Source: Patescibacteria group bacterium
GTDB taxonomy: Bacteria; Patescibacteriota; Minisyncoccia; Minisyncoccales; DG-74-1
DNA length: 7,104 nucleotides
Assembly: GCA_030016465.1 (NCBI GenBank)
Contig: JASEJL010000043.1
Coordinates: forward strand, 1 to 7,104
Direction of reading: 5' to 3'
A program made the position numbers and the translations under genes. The notes below the pieces were generated by a model. That model was not told the DNA's origin. It ran no database searches and was given only the letters and a program-made list of their open reading frames with translations. Shown one piece after another: positions 1 through 5,651 of the stretch. Each line of letters starts with the position of its first letter. Within the stretch, counting starts at the first letter, position 1.

Positions 1-3
1 AAA

Positions 4-62
4 GAGGCTTCATTATTAAACTTATTATATAGCAATTTCAATAATTCCTATATAAGCCCCTC
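4..62. repeat. Hairpin-forming inverted repeat at the left edge
   Basis: TTATATAG (25-32) is perfectly complementary to CTATATAA (48-55), with a 15-base loop. GAGGCTT (4-10) can pair with AAGCC-CCTC (54-62) if one C is bulged, but the two pairings compete for bases 54-55. It could be the 3' untranslated end of a gene to the left or part of a repeat. No T-run follows, so I do not call it a terminator. Confidence 0.35.
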
Positions 63-126
63 ACCTTTCGAATAAATTATACTGCACTTTCATAAATTTC
101 ATAAAATTGAAAATCTCTTTCAATAA

Positions 127-267
127 ACCCCGTTAGAAATTTTACCCCGTTAGAAAGCCCCGCCCTTTCTAACGGGGTTTACAAACAATGTAATAAGAAA
201 AAGAAAATCAGACTCAAAAAAAACAAATTCTTCGGTATAACAAAGCATTAAAAATTTCTAACGGGGT
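127..267. repeat. Nested inverted-repeat element made of TTTCTAACGGGG units
   Basis: Four copies of the 12-mer TTTCTAACGGGG are present: 128-139 and 145-156 on the - strand, 166-177 and 255-266 on the + strand. The outer pair extends to a perfect 17-bp inverted repeat (127-143 with 251-267). The inner pair makes a perfect 14-bp stem (144-157 with 165-178) around the 7-base loop CCCCGCC, followed by TTT. The 141-bp unit has no coding capacity, so it resembles a MITE- or REP-like non-autonomous element. The inner hairpin alone could also act as a terminator. A fifth partial copy lies upstream of the PadR-like gene at 3267. Assignment to a mobile family is inference. Confidence 0.6.
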
Positions 268-304
268 AAAAGACGAAAGGTGGTAAAGCCGCTCTAATTT
301 TATC

Positions 305-594
305 ATGTCAAAAAAAGATAAAAACATCACAAACTACTAAGCATTATTTAACCTTGGCAACACAGAGAGCAAAATAGTGCTTAGAGTCAGCTAACTGAAT
401 GAATAAGTTTGCAAAGAAATACTTCCCAAAATTAGAGTAAAATATCTCGAAATTTTCTAAAAGAAAATTTTACCTATGTGCCTTTACAAAAAGCAACTAT
501 TGGAATTTGATTGAAAAAAGAACTAAAAGATTACGGTAAAGAAAATAATCTCAATTTTAAAATCTATTTTCACCAACGAAAAACTTTAGCTTAA
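305..594 (+). pseudogene. Possible decayed reading frame, unidentified
   Basis: An ATG at 305 opens a frame that can be followed to a TAA at 592-594 only by allowing three in-frame TAA codons (338, 392, 438) and two single-base shifts. One shift is near 404. The other is at about 519, in the six-A run 514-519. The pieces read like protein, for example FAKKYFPKLE (408-437), KFYLCAFTKSNYWNLIEK (465-518) and NNLNFKIYFHQRKTLA (544-591). I do not recognise the family. A/T-rich non-coding DNA can give such frames by chance, so this is weak. The repeat element lies just to the left and the ASCH-like gene six bases to the right, so a rearranged locus is conceivable. Confidence 0.25.
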
Positions 595-599
595 AAAAT

Positions 600-860
600 A
601 TGAAGAAAATTCATAAAAAAATTTGGCCAAAATGGTATAAATTAATAAAAGAAGGAAAGAAAAATGTTGAGTTGAGATTAGCTGATTTTAAAATAAAATC
701 AAGAGATATTTTGATTTTGGAAGAATGGGACCCAAAGAAAAAAAAATACACTGGGAAAAGTTTGAAAAGGAAAGTAAAACGAGTAACAAAAATAAATCTA
801 CTTAAGCTTTATAAAACTAAAGATCTTAAAAAGCATGGCTGTTATTTAATTGAGTTTTAA
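600..860 (+). CDS. ASCH/DUF3850-like (PUA-fold) small protein
   Basis: This 86-residue basic protein resembles the DUF3850/ASCH-type PUA-like fold: an N-terminal IWPKWYKLIKEGKKNVELRL block (residues 8-27), then DILILEEWDP (36-45) and the YTGKSLKRKV strand (50-59). Members are predicted RNA- or nucleotide-binding modules, and some ASCH proteins act on modified nucleosides. The exact role here is unknown. The length suits a stand-alone single-domain member. The ATG at 600 is taken because the conserved block begins almost at once. No Shine-Dalgarno site precedes it, as with most + strand genes here. It is followed by 150 bases without a clear gene and probably stands alone. Family recognition is from motif memory, not a search. 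Confidence 0.75.
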   Translation: MKKIHKKIWPKWYKLIKEGKKNVELRLADFKIKSRDILILEEWDPKKKKYTGKSLKRKVKRVTKINLLKLYKTKDLKKHGCYLIEF

Positions 861-1010
861 GTGATCCGATTAAATTTTATTAGATATTAGAAATAAAATT
901 GGAATAGCTGCTTAGAAAAATATGGCTTTTTTGAATATAAAAAAGAATGCGTCTTGATTTATAAAATTTTTGAGTTATATAAAAAGTTCAAAAAATCCCC
1001 TAAAAATATT

Positions 1011-1571
1011 ATGAATCCTTATATTTTATTGGCCAAACAGGCGGTGGAAAATTTTATAAAGGAGGGGAAAATTATTGAGCCACCAAGAGATTTGCCAGAG
1101 GAGTTTTTGAACAAAAGAGCAGGGACGTTCGTGACGATTGAGAAAGATGGTGAACTACGGGGCTGTATCGGAACTTATTTGCCAACACGGGTTAACATTG
1201 CTGAAGAAATTATTCGCAATGCTATTGCCGCAGCAACTGAAGATTATCGTTTTGAGCCAATTAAAATAGACGAACTCCCCAAGCTTTCTTATACGGTTTA
1301 TATTTTGAGTTATCCGGAACCGGTCAAAGACCTTAAAGAATTAGACCCGAAAAAGTTCGGTATAATTGTAAAAACCGGTCCTCTCACCTATCCCAATCAG
1401 GACAATGTAGTGTTTGACGGCGTGGTCCCGTACAAAACTGGGCTTTTACTACCTGATTTAGATGGTGTAGATACGGTAGAAAAACAAATTGCCATTGCCT
1501 GCCAAAAAGGCGGAATTGACCCTCAAAGAGAGAAAATTTTTATTTATAAATTCACCGTGGAGAAATTTTAG
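1011..1571 (+). CDS. AMMECR1 domain protein
   Basis: From the ATG at 1011 the product is 186 residues and matches AMMECR1 end to end: the NPYILLAKQAVENFI start, the hallmark LRGCIGT motif (residues 49-55), the AEEIIRNAIAAATED helix (64-78), DPKKFGIIV (112-120), GLLLPDLDGVDTVEKQ (144-159) and a C-terminal FTVEKF strand. AMMECR1 proteins occur in all domains of life and are often linked with Memo-like and radical-SAM partners. Their biochemical role is not settled. No such partner is seen here. The frame stays open upstream to 897 and includes a TTG at 954. I prefer 1011 because family members begin at the NPY block, though neither start has a Shine-Dalgarno site. Residues 123-143 (GPLTYPNQDNVV and following) look longer than the usual short turn. 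It converges on the PadR-like gene with 9 bases between the stops. Confidence 0.88.
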   Translation: MNPYILLAKQAVENFIKEGKIIEPPRDLPEEFLNKRAGTFVTIEKDGELRGCIGTYLPTRVNIAEEIIRNAIAAATEDYRFEPIKIDELPKLSYTVYILSYPEPVKDLKELDPKKFGIIVKTGPLTYPNQDNVVFDGVVPYKTGLLLPDLDGVDTVEKQIAIACQKGGIDPQREKIFIYKFTVEKF

Positions 1572-1580
1572 AGATTAAAA

Positions 1581-1880
1581 TTATATTTTCTGCAATAATT
1601 CTTGACAAAAATTTCTCATTCTCTCTAATTCGGCAAGTCCTTTTTGACTTGTTTTGTAAGCTCGCTTTCCTTTGTATTTTTCAGCCTCAATATATCCTTG
1701 CCTTCTCAAGCGATACAAAACACTTTTTAATAAGATGTTTCCCGGCAGAAAACCAAACTTTTCAAAAATCAATCTTCTCACCTCATTGTCGCAAATCTCC
1801 TTATCTTTACCCAAAGCTAAAACATAAACCCACAAATTTCCTTCGGTATTCAATTTTTTAAACCTTTCAAAAGGCAGCAT
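1581..1880 (-). CDS. PadR-like winged-helix transcriptional regulator (copy A)
   Basis: The 99-residue product has the PadR-type winged helix-turn-helix: an N-terminal helix block (NLWVYVLAL, residues 15-23), FEKFGFLPGN (39-48), the recognition-helix region SVLYRLRRQGYI (53-64), a wing at KGKRAYKTSQKG (70-81) and a C-terminal dimerisation helix from about residue 82. It is clearly paralogous to the gene at 3267, sharing the pattern MLPxERxxKxNTxxNLWxYVL. PadR proteins usually repress nearby genes, and many respond to small ligands. The ATG has AAAAGG 8 bases upstream. It lies 88 bases downstream of the inositol-phosphate synthase on the same strand and may share its transcript. The intergenic gap holds a repeat array (1895-1962) that could be its operator. 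Copy A lacks about five residues relative to copy B, near residues 27-30. Confidence 0.8.
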   Translation of the reverse strand: MLPFERFKKLNTEGNLWVYVLALGKDKEICDNEVRRLIFEKFGFLPGNILLKSVLYRLRRQGYIEAEKYKGKRAYKTSQKGLAELERMRNFCQELLQKI

Positions 1881-1894
1881 ACCTTATGCCTTTT

Positions 1895-1962
1895 AACTTT
1901 ACAACTAAACAACTTACAACTTCATAACTTACAACTAGATTACAGTTGTCAGTTGTAAAGTT
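1895..1962. repeat. AACTTACAACT repeat array with 12-bp inverted ends
   Basis: Between the inositol synthase stop and copy A of the PadR-like gene, related units recur: AACTTTACAACT (1895-1906), AACTTACAACT (1911-1921 and 1926-1936), then inverted ACAGTTGT (1942-1949) and AGTTGTAAAGTT (1951-1962). The first and last units are a perfect 12-bp inverted repeat. The third and last also pair over 8 bp (1929-1936 with 1951-1958), so two stems are mutually exclusive. Unit spacing is about 15-16 bases. It could be an operator array, an RNA switch or 3' end structure of the synthase mRNA. Regulation by PadR is inference. Confidence 0.55.
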
Positions 1963-1968
1963 ATAAAG

Positions 1969-3072
1969 TTATCGCTCGCGTTTAGCGAGGATAAACTCTT
2001 CAACCATTTCTCTGGCTTTTTCATCGGTAAACTGTTGAGGCGGGTGCTTCATAAAATAAGCTGAGGTTGAAATCAGGGGCCCGGCCACTCCCCTATCCAA
2101 AGCAATTTTTGTCAATCTTATGGTATCAATCACGCAGCCGGCCGAATTTGGCGAGTCTTCCACTGATAATCTTAACTCTAATTCAACCGGCACATTGCCA
2201 AATTTCCTTCCCTCTATTCGTATAAAACCAAGTTTTCTGTCTTTCAGCCAGGGAACCCAATCAGAAGGTCCAATGTGTAAATTCTCATAACCCAATCTTT
2301 TGGGCAGTTCTGCCTCTACAGCTTCGGTCTTGGAAAGTTTTTTTGATTTTAGCCTCTCTCTAGCGAGCATATTCAAAAAGTCAGTGTTACCACCCACGTT
2401 TAATTGATAAGACCTGTCTATTATGACTCCCCTTTGAGTAAAAAGATGAGCCAGCGTTCTATGAACAATTGTTGAACCAACCTGGGCTTTAATATCATCT
2501 CCACAGCAGGGCAATTTTTTCCTCTCAAATTTCTCTGCCCAGCTTTTATCCGAGACAATAAATACCGGCATACAATTAATAAAGGCAACTCCTGCTTTCA
2601 GGGCGCAATTAGCATAATATTCAACCGCTTTTTGGGAACCGACCGGCAGATAATTTATTAAAATTTCTGCTCCTGATTTTTTTAGCTCTTTTACCACATC
2701 AACCGGTTTCTCTTTAGCCACAACAAAAGTTTTGTCTTCCGGATATTCTTTCATATGAAGAGCCATTCCATCTAAAACCGGGCCCATTTTCACCTTAACT
2801 CCCATTTTGGGAATGTCTTTACAAAAAATCTTTGTACAATTTGGCGGGGCAAAAATTGCTTCTGAAACATCCTTCCCTACTTTTCTCTTATCTATATCAA
2901 AGGCAGCCACTACTTTTATATCTGAAATTTTGTAGCCACCCAACACTGAATGCATTAAACCGGGAATAAGCGCTTTCTCATCTTTGATATTTTTGTAATA
3001 ATAAAAACCCTGAATTAAGCTGGAGCAGCAATTACCGATTCCCGCAACCGCAATTTTAATTTCTTTTGACAT
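1969..3072 (-). CDS. ino1: Inositol-3-phosphate synthase (myo-inositol-1-phosphate synthase)
   Basis: This 367-residue cytosolic enzyme converts glucose 6-phosphate to 1L-myo-inositol 1-phosphate with NAD+ as cofactor, the first committed step to inositol lipids or inositol solutes. It resembles the short actinobacterial/archaeal type, also about 367 residues. Visible signatures are the Rossmann GIGNCCSSLIQG (residues 11-22), SEAIFAPPNC, LINYLPVGS, CCGDDIKAQVGSTIVHR, the QLNVGGNTDFLNM core with the following KKLSKTEAV, NLHIGPSDWVPWLKDRK, EDSPNSAGCVID and the C-terminal GVAGPLISTSAYFMKHPP. Nothing essential appears missing. The ATG has no strong Shine-Dalgarno site, but a consensus promoter lies about 60 bases upstream. 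A short hairpin (1975-1989) sits at the 3' end. PadR-like genes lie on both sides, suggesting local control. No inositol monophosphatase or phosphatidylinositol synthase is in the window, so the end product is unknown. Confidence 0.95.
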   Translation of the reverse strand: MSKEIKIAVAGIGNCCSSLIQGFYYYKNIKDEKALIPGLMHSVLGGYKISDIKVVAAFDIDKRKVGKDVSEAIFAPPNCTKIFCKDIPKMGVKVKMGPVLDGMALHMKEYPEDKTFVVAKEKPVDVVKELKKSGAEILINYLPVGSQKAVEYYANCALKAGVAFINCMPVFIVSDKSWAEKFERKKLPCCGDDIKAQVGSTIVHRTLAHLFTQRGVIIDRSYQLNVGGNTDFLNMLARERLKSKKLSKTEAVEAELPKRLGYENLHIGPSDWVPWLKDRKLGFIRIEGRKFGNVPVELELRLSVEDSPNSAGCVIDTIRLTKIALDRGVAGPLISTSAYFMKHPPQQFTDEKAREMVEEFILAKRER

Positions 3073-3130
3073 ATTTTTGGAATTAGCTTAAGATAAATTT
3101 AAGGCAACCTTTGTTTTACTATCTTAAACT

Positions 3131-3158
3131 ATTTTATCACCGTAAAATATTCTGTCAA
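3131..3158 (-). promoter_or_regulatory. Sigma-70-type promoter for the inositol synthase
   Basis: On the - strand a perfect -35 box TTGACA (3153-3158) and a near-consensus -10 box TAAAAT (3131-3136) are separated by 16 bases. A start near 3124 would leave a leader of about 50 bases before the ATG at 3072. This is the best promoter in the window. Confidence 0.7.
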
Positions 3159-3212
3159 GCCTGTCAGAAGCTTAGTTATTCACAGGGTAATATTTAAAAA
3201 TTTTTAAGATAG

Positions 3213-3230
3213 GTTTATTAATTATTAAAC
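3213..3230 (+). promoter_or_regulatory. Imperfect palindrome upstream of PadR copy B (possible operator)
   Basis: GTTTATTAATTATTAAAC is an 18-bp palindrome with one symmetric mismatched pair, lying 36 bases before the PadR-like start. A second palindrome, TTAAAAATTTTTAA (3194-3207), lies just upstream. PadR regulators commonly bind A/T-rich dyads in their own promoters, but A/T-rich palindromes also arise by chance. No confident promoter was found for this direction; a TAATAT at 3188-3193 is the best -10 candidate. Confidence 0.3.
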
Positions 3231-3242
3231 TTCTAACGGGGT
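3231..3242 (+). repeat. Isolated TTCTAACGGGGT repeat copy
   Basis: This matches 12 bases of the units at 127-267, about 3 kb away, and immediately precedes the Shine-Dalgarno-like AGGAG (3250-3254) of the PadR-like gene. No partner copy to pair with is seen nearby, so it is a solo unit or the remnant of an element. It would lie in the 5' leader of that gene. Confidence 0.5.
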
Positions 3243-3266
3243 CGAGCCCAGGAGTTGTGAAAAACT

Positions 3267-3581
3267 ATGCTTCCCATTGAACGACTTCAAAAATCAAATA
3301 CAATAGAAAATTTATGGATTTATGTTCTTTCTCTTTTAAAAAAAGCTTCCAAAGAGCACCCGATTTATGCCTGGGAGATTCCAAAATTGGTTGAAAAAGA
3401 ATTTGGATTCAAACCAGGAAAGATTACTCCCTATCGGGTTCTTTATCGATTGGAAAAAACCGGCTTTGTCAAAAGTCAAATGGAAGAAAGAAAAAGGGTT
3501 TATAAAATTACAGAAAAAGGGGTAAAAGAATTTGAAAAAGCAAAAGAATTTTACCAAAAAATTTTCAATAAGTTAAAATAA
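3267..3581 (+). CDS. PadR-like winged-helix transcriptional regulator (copy B)
   Basis: The 104-residue product shows the PadR-type winged helix: NLWIYVLSLLKK (residues 15-26), HPIYAWEIPKLVEKEFGFKP (31-50), the recognition region ITPYRVLYRLEKTGFVKS (53-70), a wing at ERKRVYKITEKG (74-85) and a C-terminal helix (86-104). It is a paralogue of the gene at 1581-1880 on the other side of the inositol synthase. AGGAG (3250-3254) lies 12 bases before the ATG, slightly far. Its TAA is directly followed by the ATG of the next gene (0-base gap), so the two are probably translationally coupled. It appears to lead a run ending in fmt and efp. It is divergent from the synthase across 194 bases, the usual position for a regulator of a divergent promoter. 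Ligand and target are unknown. Confidence 0.85.
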   Translation: MLPIERLQKSNTIENLWIYVLSLLKKASKEHPIYAWEIPKLVEKEFGFKPGKITPYRVLYRLEKTGFVKSQMEERKRVYKITEKGVKEFEKAKEFYQKIFNKLK

Positions 3582-4058
3582 ATGGTAAAAAAGTCAAGAA
3601 AGAAAAAGTTAAAAAAAATTGGACAACTGACTTTACCTTTGAAATTAGCCAATGATATTCAAAGAATAGTTAATCATTATTTTTATACCAAGGGTTTAAC
3701 CTTAAAAGAAATAAAAAAGAGCGCTAAGAAAAAAAAGATAATTTATTCAAGGCATGTCCGGGCGGCAAAACAACTTTTGGAATTGGCCGGCTCACGAAAA
3801 AAAGCAATCGAAGCCATGGATAGAGTGGCTGAATGGGCAAAATCAAGAAATTTAGATTACGCCATTGAAACGGTTTTTAAAAAATGGTTGGAATTAGATA
3901 GATTAAAACCAAAAGAAATTATTAAAAAACCTTATTATCAAGAAAATCCCATGGTCTGGTCAGAAATGAAAAGGAAATGGTATGTCATATCTCCAGAAGG
4001 CGAATGGTTGGAATTCGCCGGCAAGGAAGATGAAATAGAATGGCGAATAGTAAAATAA
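3582..4058 (+). CDS. Conserved-looking basic protein of unknown function
   Basis: I do not recognise this 158-residue protein with confidence. It begins with a lysine-rich tail (KKSRKKKLKK), then a helical region (LPLKLANDIQRIVNHYF, residues 18-34), a basic stretch (KKSAKKKKIIYSRHVRAAKQ, 45-64), a helical part with AIEAMDRVAEWAKSRNLDYA (75-94) and VFKKWLELDRLKPKEI (98-113), and a C-terminal strand-like part rich in Trp (MVWSEMKRKWYVISPEG, then EWLEFAG). The charge and helices suggest nucleic-acid binding, which is inference only. No signal peptide or membrane segment is seen. Its ATG abuts the stop of the PadR-like gene and its last 19 bases overlap the start of fmt, so it lies in one polycistronic unit. 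Its ordinary codon use and tight packing argue that it is a real gene. Confidence 0.75.
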   Translation: MVKKSRKKKLKKIGQLTLPLKLANDIQRIVNHYFYTKGLTLKEIKKSAKKKKIIYSRHVRAAKQLLELAGSRKKAIEAMDRVAEWAKSRNLDYAIETVFKKWLELDRLKPKEIIKKPYYQENPMVWSEMKRKWYVISPEGEWLEFAGKEDEIEWRIVK

Positions 4059-5008
4059 ACTATAAGATTATTTTCATGGGGACGTCGGAGTTTGGAGCGA
4101 TTATTTTGGAGGGGCTGATAAATAGCGAATACAAGCCGATTTTGGTTGCTACAGCGCCTGATAAACCGATTGGCAGAAAACAGATTCTCACTCCTCCGCC
4201 AGTTAAGATATTAGCTGAAAAATATAAGATATCAGTCGTCCAGCCAGAAAGAATCTTAAATCTTAAATCTTTAATCTTAAATTTGAAACCTGATTTAATT
4301 GTGGTGGCGGCCTATGGCCAAATTTTGCCCAAAGAGATTTTGGAAATTCCAAAATTTGGCTGTCTGAATCTTCATCCTTCTTTGCTCCCGAGGTGGCGGG
4401 GGCCATCGCCAATTCAGTACACAATTTTAAATGGAGATGAGACAACCGGAGTAACGATAATATTAATGGATGAAAAAATGGACCATGGACCAATTCTCGC
4501 TCAGCAAGAATTGAAATTTTCAATTTCCAATTTAGAATTTTCAAACCTACACGATAAATTGGCGGAATTAGAAACCGAACTCCTTTTAAAAACAATTCCG
4601 AAATGGATAAAGGGAGAAATTAAACCAAAGCCTCAAGATGAATCAAAAACCACTTATACGAAGATTCTAACTCGTGAAGATGGAAAGATTGACTGGAAAA
4701 AGTCGGCTGAAGATTTAGAAAGACAAATCAGAGCTTTTAACCCTTGGCCAGGCACTTTCACATTCTGGGAAATAATAAGAGGAAAATTATTAAGAATTAA
4801 AATTTTTAAAGCAAAGGTTTTTCAATCACCCACGGGTAAAACTTTTCCCATTGGCAAAGTTTTAATAGTGCCCCAAAATAAAGTCGGGGTGCAGTGTACC
4901 AAAGATTTTTTACTTATCGAAAAACTACAATTAGAAGGACGAAAACCAATGGAGTCAGAAGAATTTTTAAGAGGTCACCCCAATTTTATAGGAGCTATTT
5001 TAAAATAA
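4040..5008 (+). CDS. fmt: Methionyl-tRNA formyltransferase
   Basis: This 322-residue enzyme transfers a formyl group from 10-formyltetrahydrofolate to methionyl-initiator-tRNA in the cytosol. The N-terminal Rossmann-like domain begins IIFMGTSEFGA (residues 10-20) and carries the catalytic set NLHPSLLPRWRG (110-121, with N110 and H112) and D148 in MDEKMDHG, equivalent to N106, H108 and D144 of the E. coli enzyme. The C-terminal tRNA-binding domain is recognisable by RAFNPWPGTF (231-240). Length is normal. The ATG at 4040 overlaps the preceding gene by 19 bases and has AAGGA 12 bases upstream. An M at residue 13 is too far in, because it lies within the first conserved strand. efp follows after 4 bases. 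Two variable loops (residues 72-83 and 156-170) are encoded by repeat-like A/T DNA. Confidence 0.95.
   Translation: MANSKINYKIIFMGTSEFGAIILEGLINSEYKPILVATAPDKPIGRKQILTPPPVKILAEKYKISVVQPERILNLKSLILNLKPDLIVVAAYGQILPKEILEIPKFGCLNLHPSLLPRWRGPSPIQYTILNGDETTGVTIILMDEKMDHGPILAQQELKFSISNLEFSNLHDKLAELETELLLKTIPKWIKGEIKPKPQDESKTTYTKILTREDGKIDWKKSAEDLERQIRAFNPWPGTFTFWEIIRGKLLRIKIFKAKVFQSPTGKTFPIGKVLIVPQNKVGVQCTKDFLLIEKLQLEGRKPMESEEFLRGHPNFIGAILK
4252..4286 (+). repeat. Heptanucleotide tandem repeat (AATCTTA) inside fmt
   Basis: Five consecutive 7-base units: AATCTTA, AATCTTA, AATCTTT, AATCTTA, then a degenerate AATTTGA. They encode residues 72-83 of the formyltransferase (ILNLKSLILNLK). Three units equal 21 bases, so the peptide repeats every seven residues. 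The loop aligns to the E. coli enzyme, from memory, without extra length. Confidence 0.75.
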
Positions 5009-5012
5009 AACC

Positions 5013-5636
5013 ATGTTAAGTTATTTTGATTTAAGAAAAGGGGTAAAGTTTATTTTAGATGGTCAACCTTATGAGGTTTTGGAATTTCAGCAAATATATA
5101 AAGCTCAGGATATGGTAGTAGCCAGAACAAAAATTCGTAACTTAATTTCTGGCAAAGTTTTGGAAAAAACTTTCCGTCAGTCAGACACTTTTGAAGAGGC
5201 CGAACTGGAAAAAGTTGAGGTAGAATTTCTCTATTCTCATCGAGGGAAATATTATTTTTGTGAAATGAAAAATCCCAAAAATCGTTTTGAATTGACTGAA
5301 GAACAAATTGGTTCAGCTTCAAAGTTTTTAAAACCAAAGCAAACGCCGAGCCCCGCGAAGCGGGGCGAGGCGGGAGATGAAATAAAGCCTCAGCAATCTT
5401 TGACCGGAATTAAATTTCAGGAAAAAATTATCAATGTTATTTTGCCAATTAAAGTTCAATTAAAAGTTATTGAAGCTCCGCCAGGAGTTAAAGGCGAAAG
5501 GGCCCAAGCCGGAACAAAACCAGTCACTTTAGAAACTGGAGCTAAAATAAATGCCCCCTTATTCATCAAAGAAGGAGATATTATTGAAATAAATACCCAA
5601 ACTGGTGAATATGTCCAAAGAATAGAAAAAGGCTAA
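5013..5636 (+). CDS. efp: Elongation factor P with an internal insertion
   Basis: EF-P binds between the ribosomal P and E sites and relieves stalling at polyproline. The 207-residue product has the KOW-like domain (residues 1-62), a middle OB domain and a C-terminal OB domain with the family signature region VKGERAQAGTKPVTLETG (159-176) and PLFIKEGDIIEINTQTGEYV (182-201). It is about 19 residues longer than the usual 188. The surplus falls at residues 111-123 (TPSPAKRGEAGDE) and just after, where a GC-rich palindrome is inserted in frame. The tip loop, usually PGKG with a modified Lys or Arg, reads YKAQDM (29-34), placing Gln32 at the modification position. No EF-P modification gene is nearby. 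The start lies 4 bases after the fmt stop, without a Shine-Dalgarno site, implying coupling to fmt. Confidence 0.93.
   Translation: MLSYFDLRKGVKFILDGQPYEVLEFQQIYKAQDMVVARTKIRNLISGKVLEKTFRQSDTFEEAELEKVEVEFLYSHRGKYYFCEMKNPKNRFELTEEQIGSASKFLKPKQTPSPAKRGEAGDEIKPQQSLTGIKFQEKIINVILPIKVQLKVIEAPPGVKGERAQAGTKPVTLETGAKINAPLFIKEGDIIEINTQTGEYVQRIEKG
5344..5372 (+). repeat. GC-rich palindromic element inserted in frame in efp
   Basis: A 29-base palindrome: outer 4-bp stem CGCC/GGCG, symmetric GA/GA internal loop, inner 7-bp stem GCCCCGC/GCGGGGC and GAA loop. The apex reads GCGAAGC, known as an exceptionally stable DNA mini-hairpin. The GA/GA mismatches could form sheared tandem G-A pairs. Its GC content is far above the surrounding gene and it coincides with residues absent from typical EF-P. 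The flanks encode KPKQ and KPQQ (12 bases matching at 9), possibly a diverged target duplication. Confidence 0.7.
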
Positions 5637-5651
5637 AATTAAAATAAAAAC

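Larger units (their letters stand above)
1..599. other. Gene-poor stretch with inverted repeats and a possible gene relic
   Basis: No intact reading frame of convincing length is visible on either strand. The stretch holds a hairpin near the left edge (4-62), a nested inverted-repeat element (127-267) and a possible decayed reading frame (305-594), each listed separately. The remainder is A/T-rich sequence in which I see nothing definite. Confidence 0.6.

Noticed and set aside
127..267. CRISPR array
   Set aside because: The repeat units are inverted as well as direct, unevenly spaced, only four in number and without cas genes nearby.
1649..1861. Overlapping opposite-strand frames inside PadR copy A, and similar ones at 3336-3557, 4263-4595 and 5050-5337
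   Set aside because: Each lies antisense to a gene with clear family motifs and has no recognisable domain of its own.
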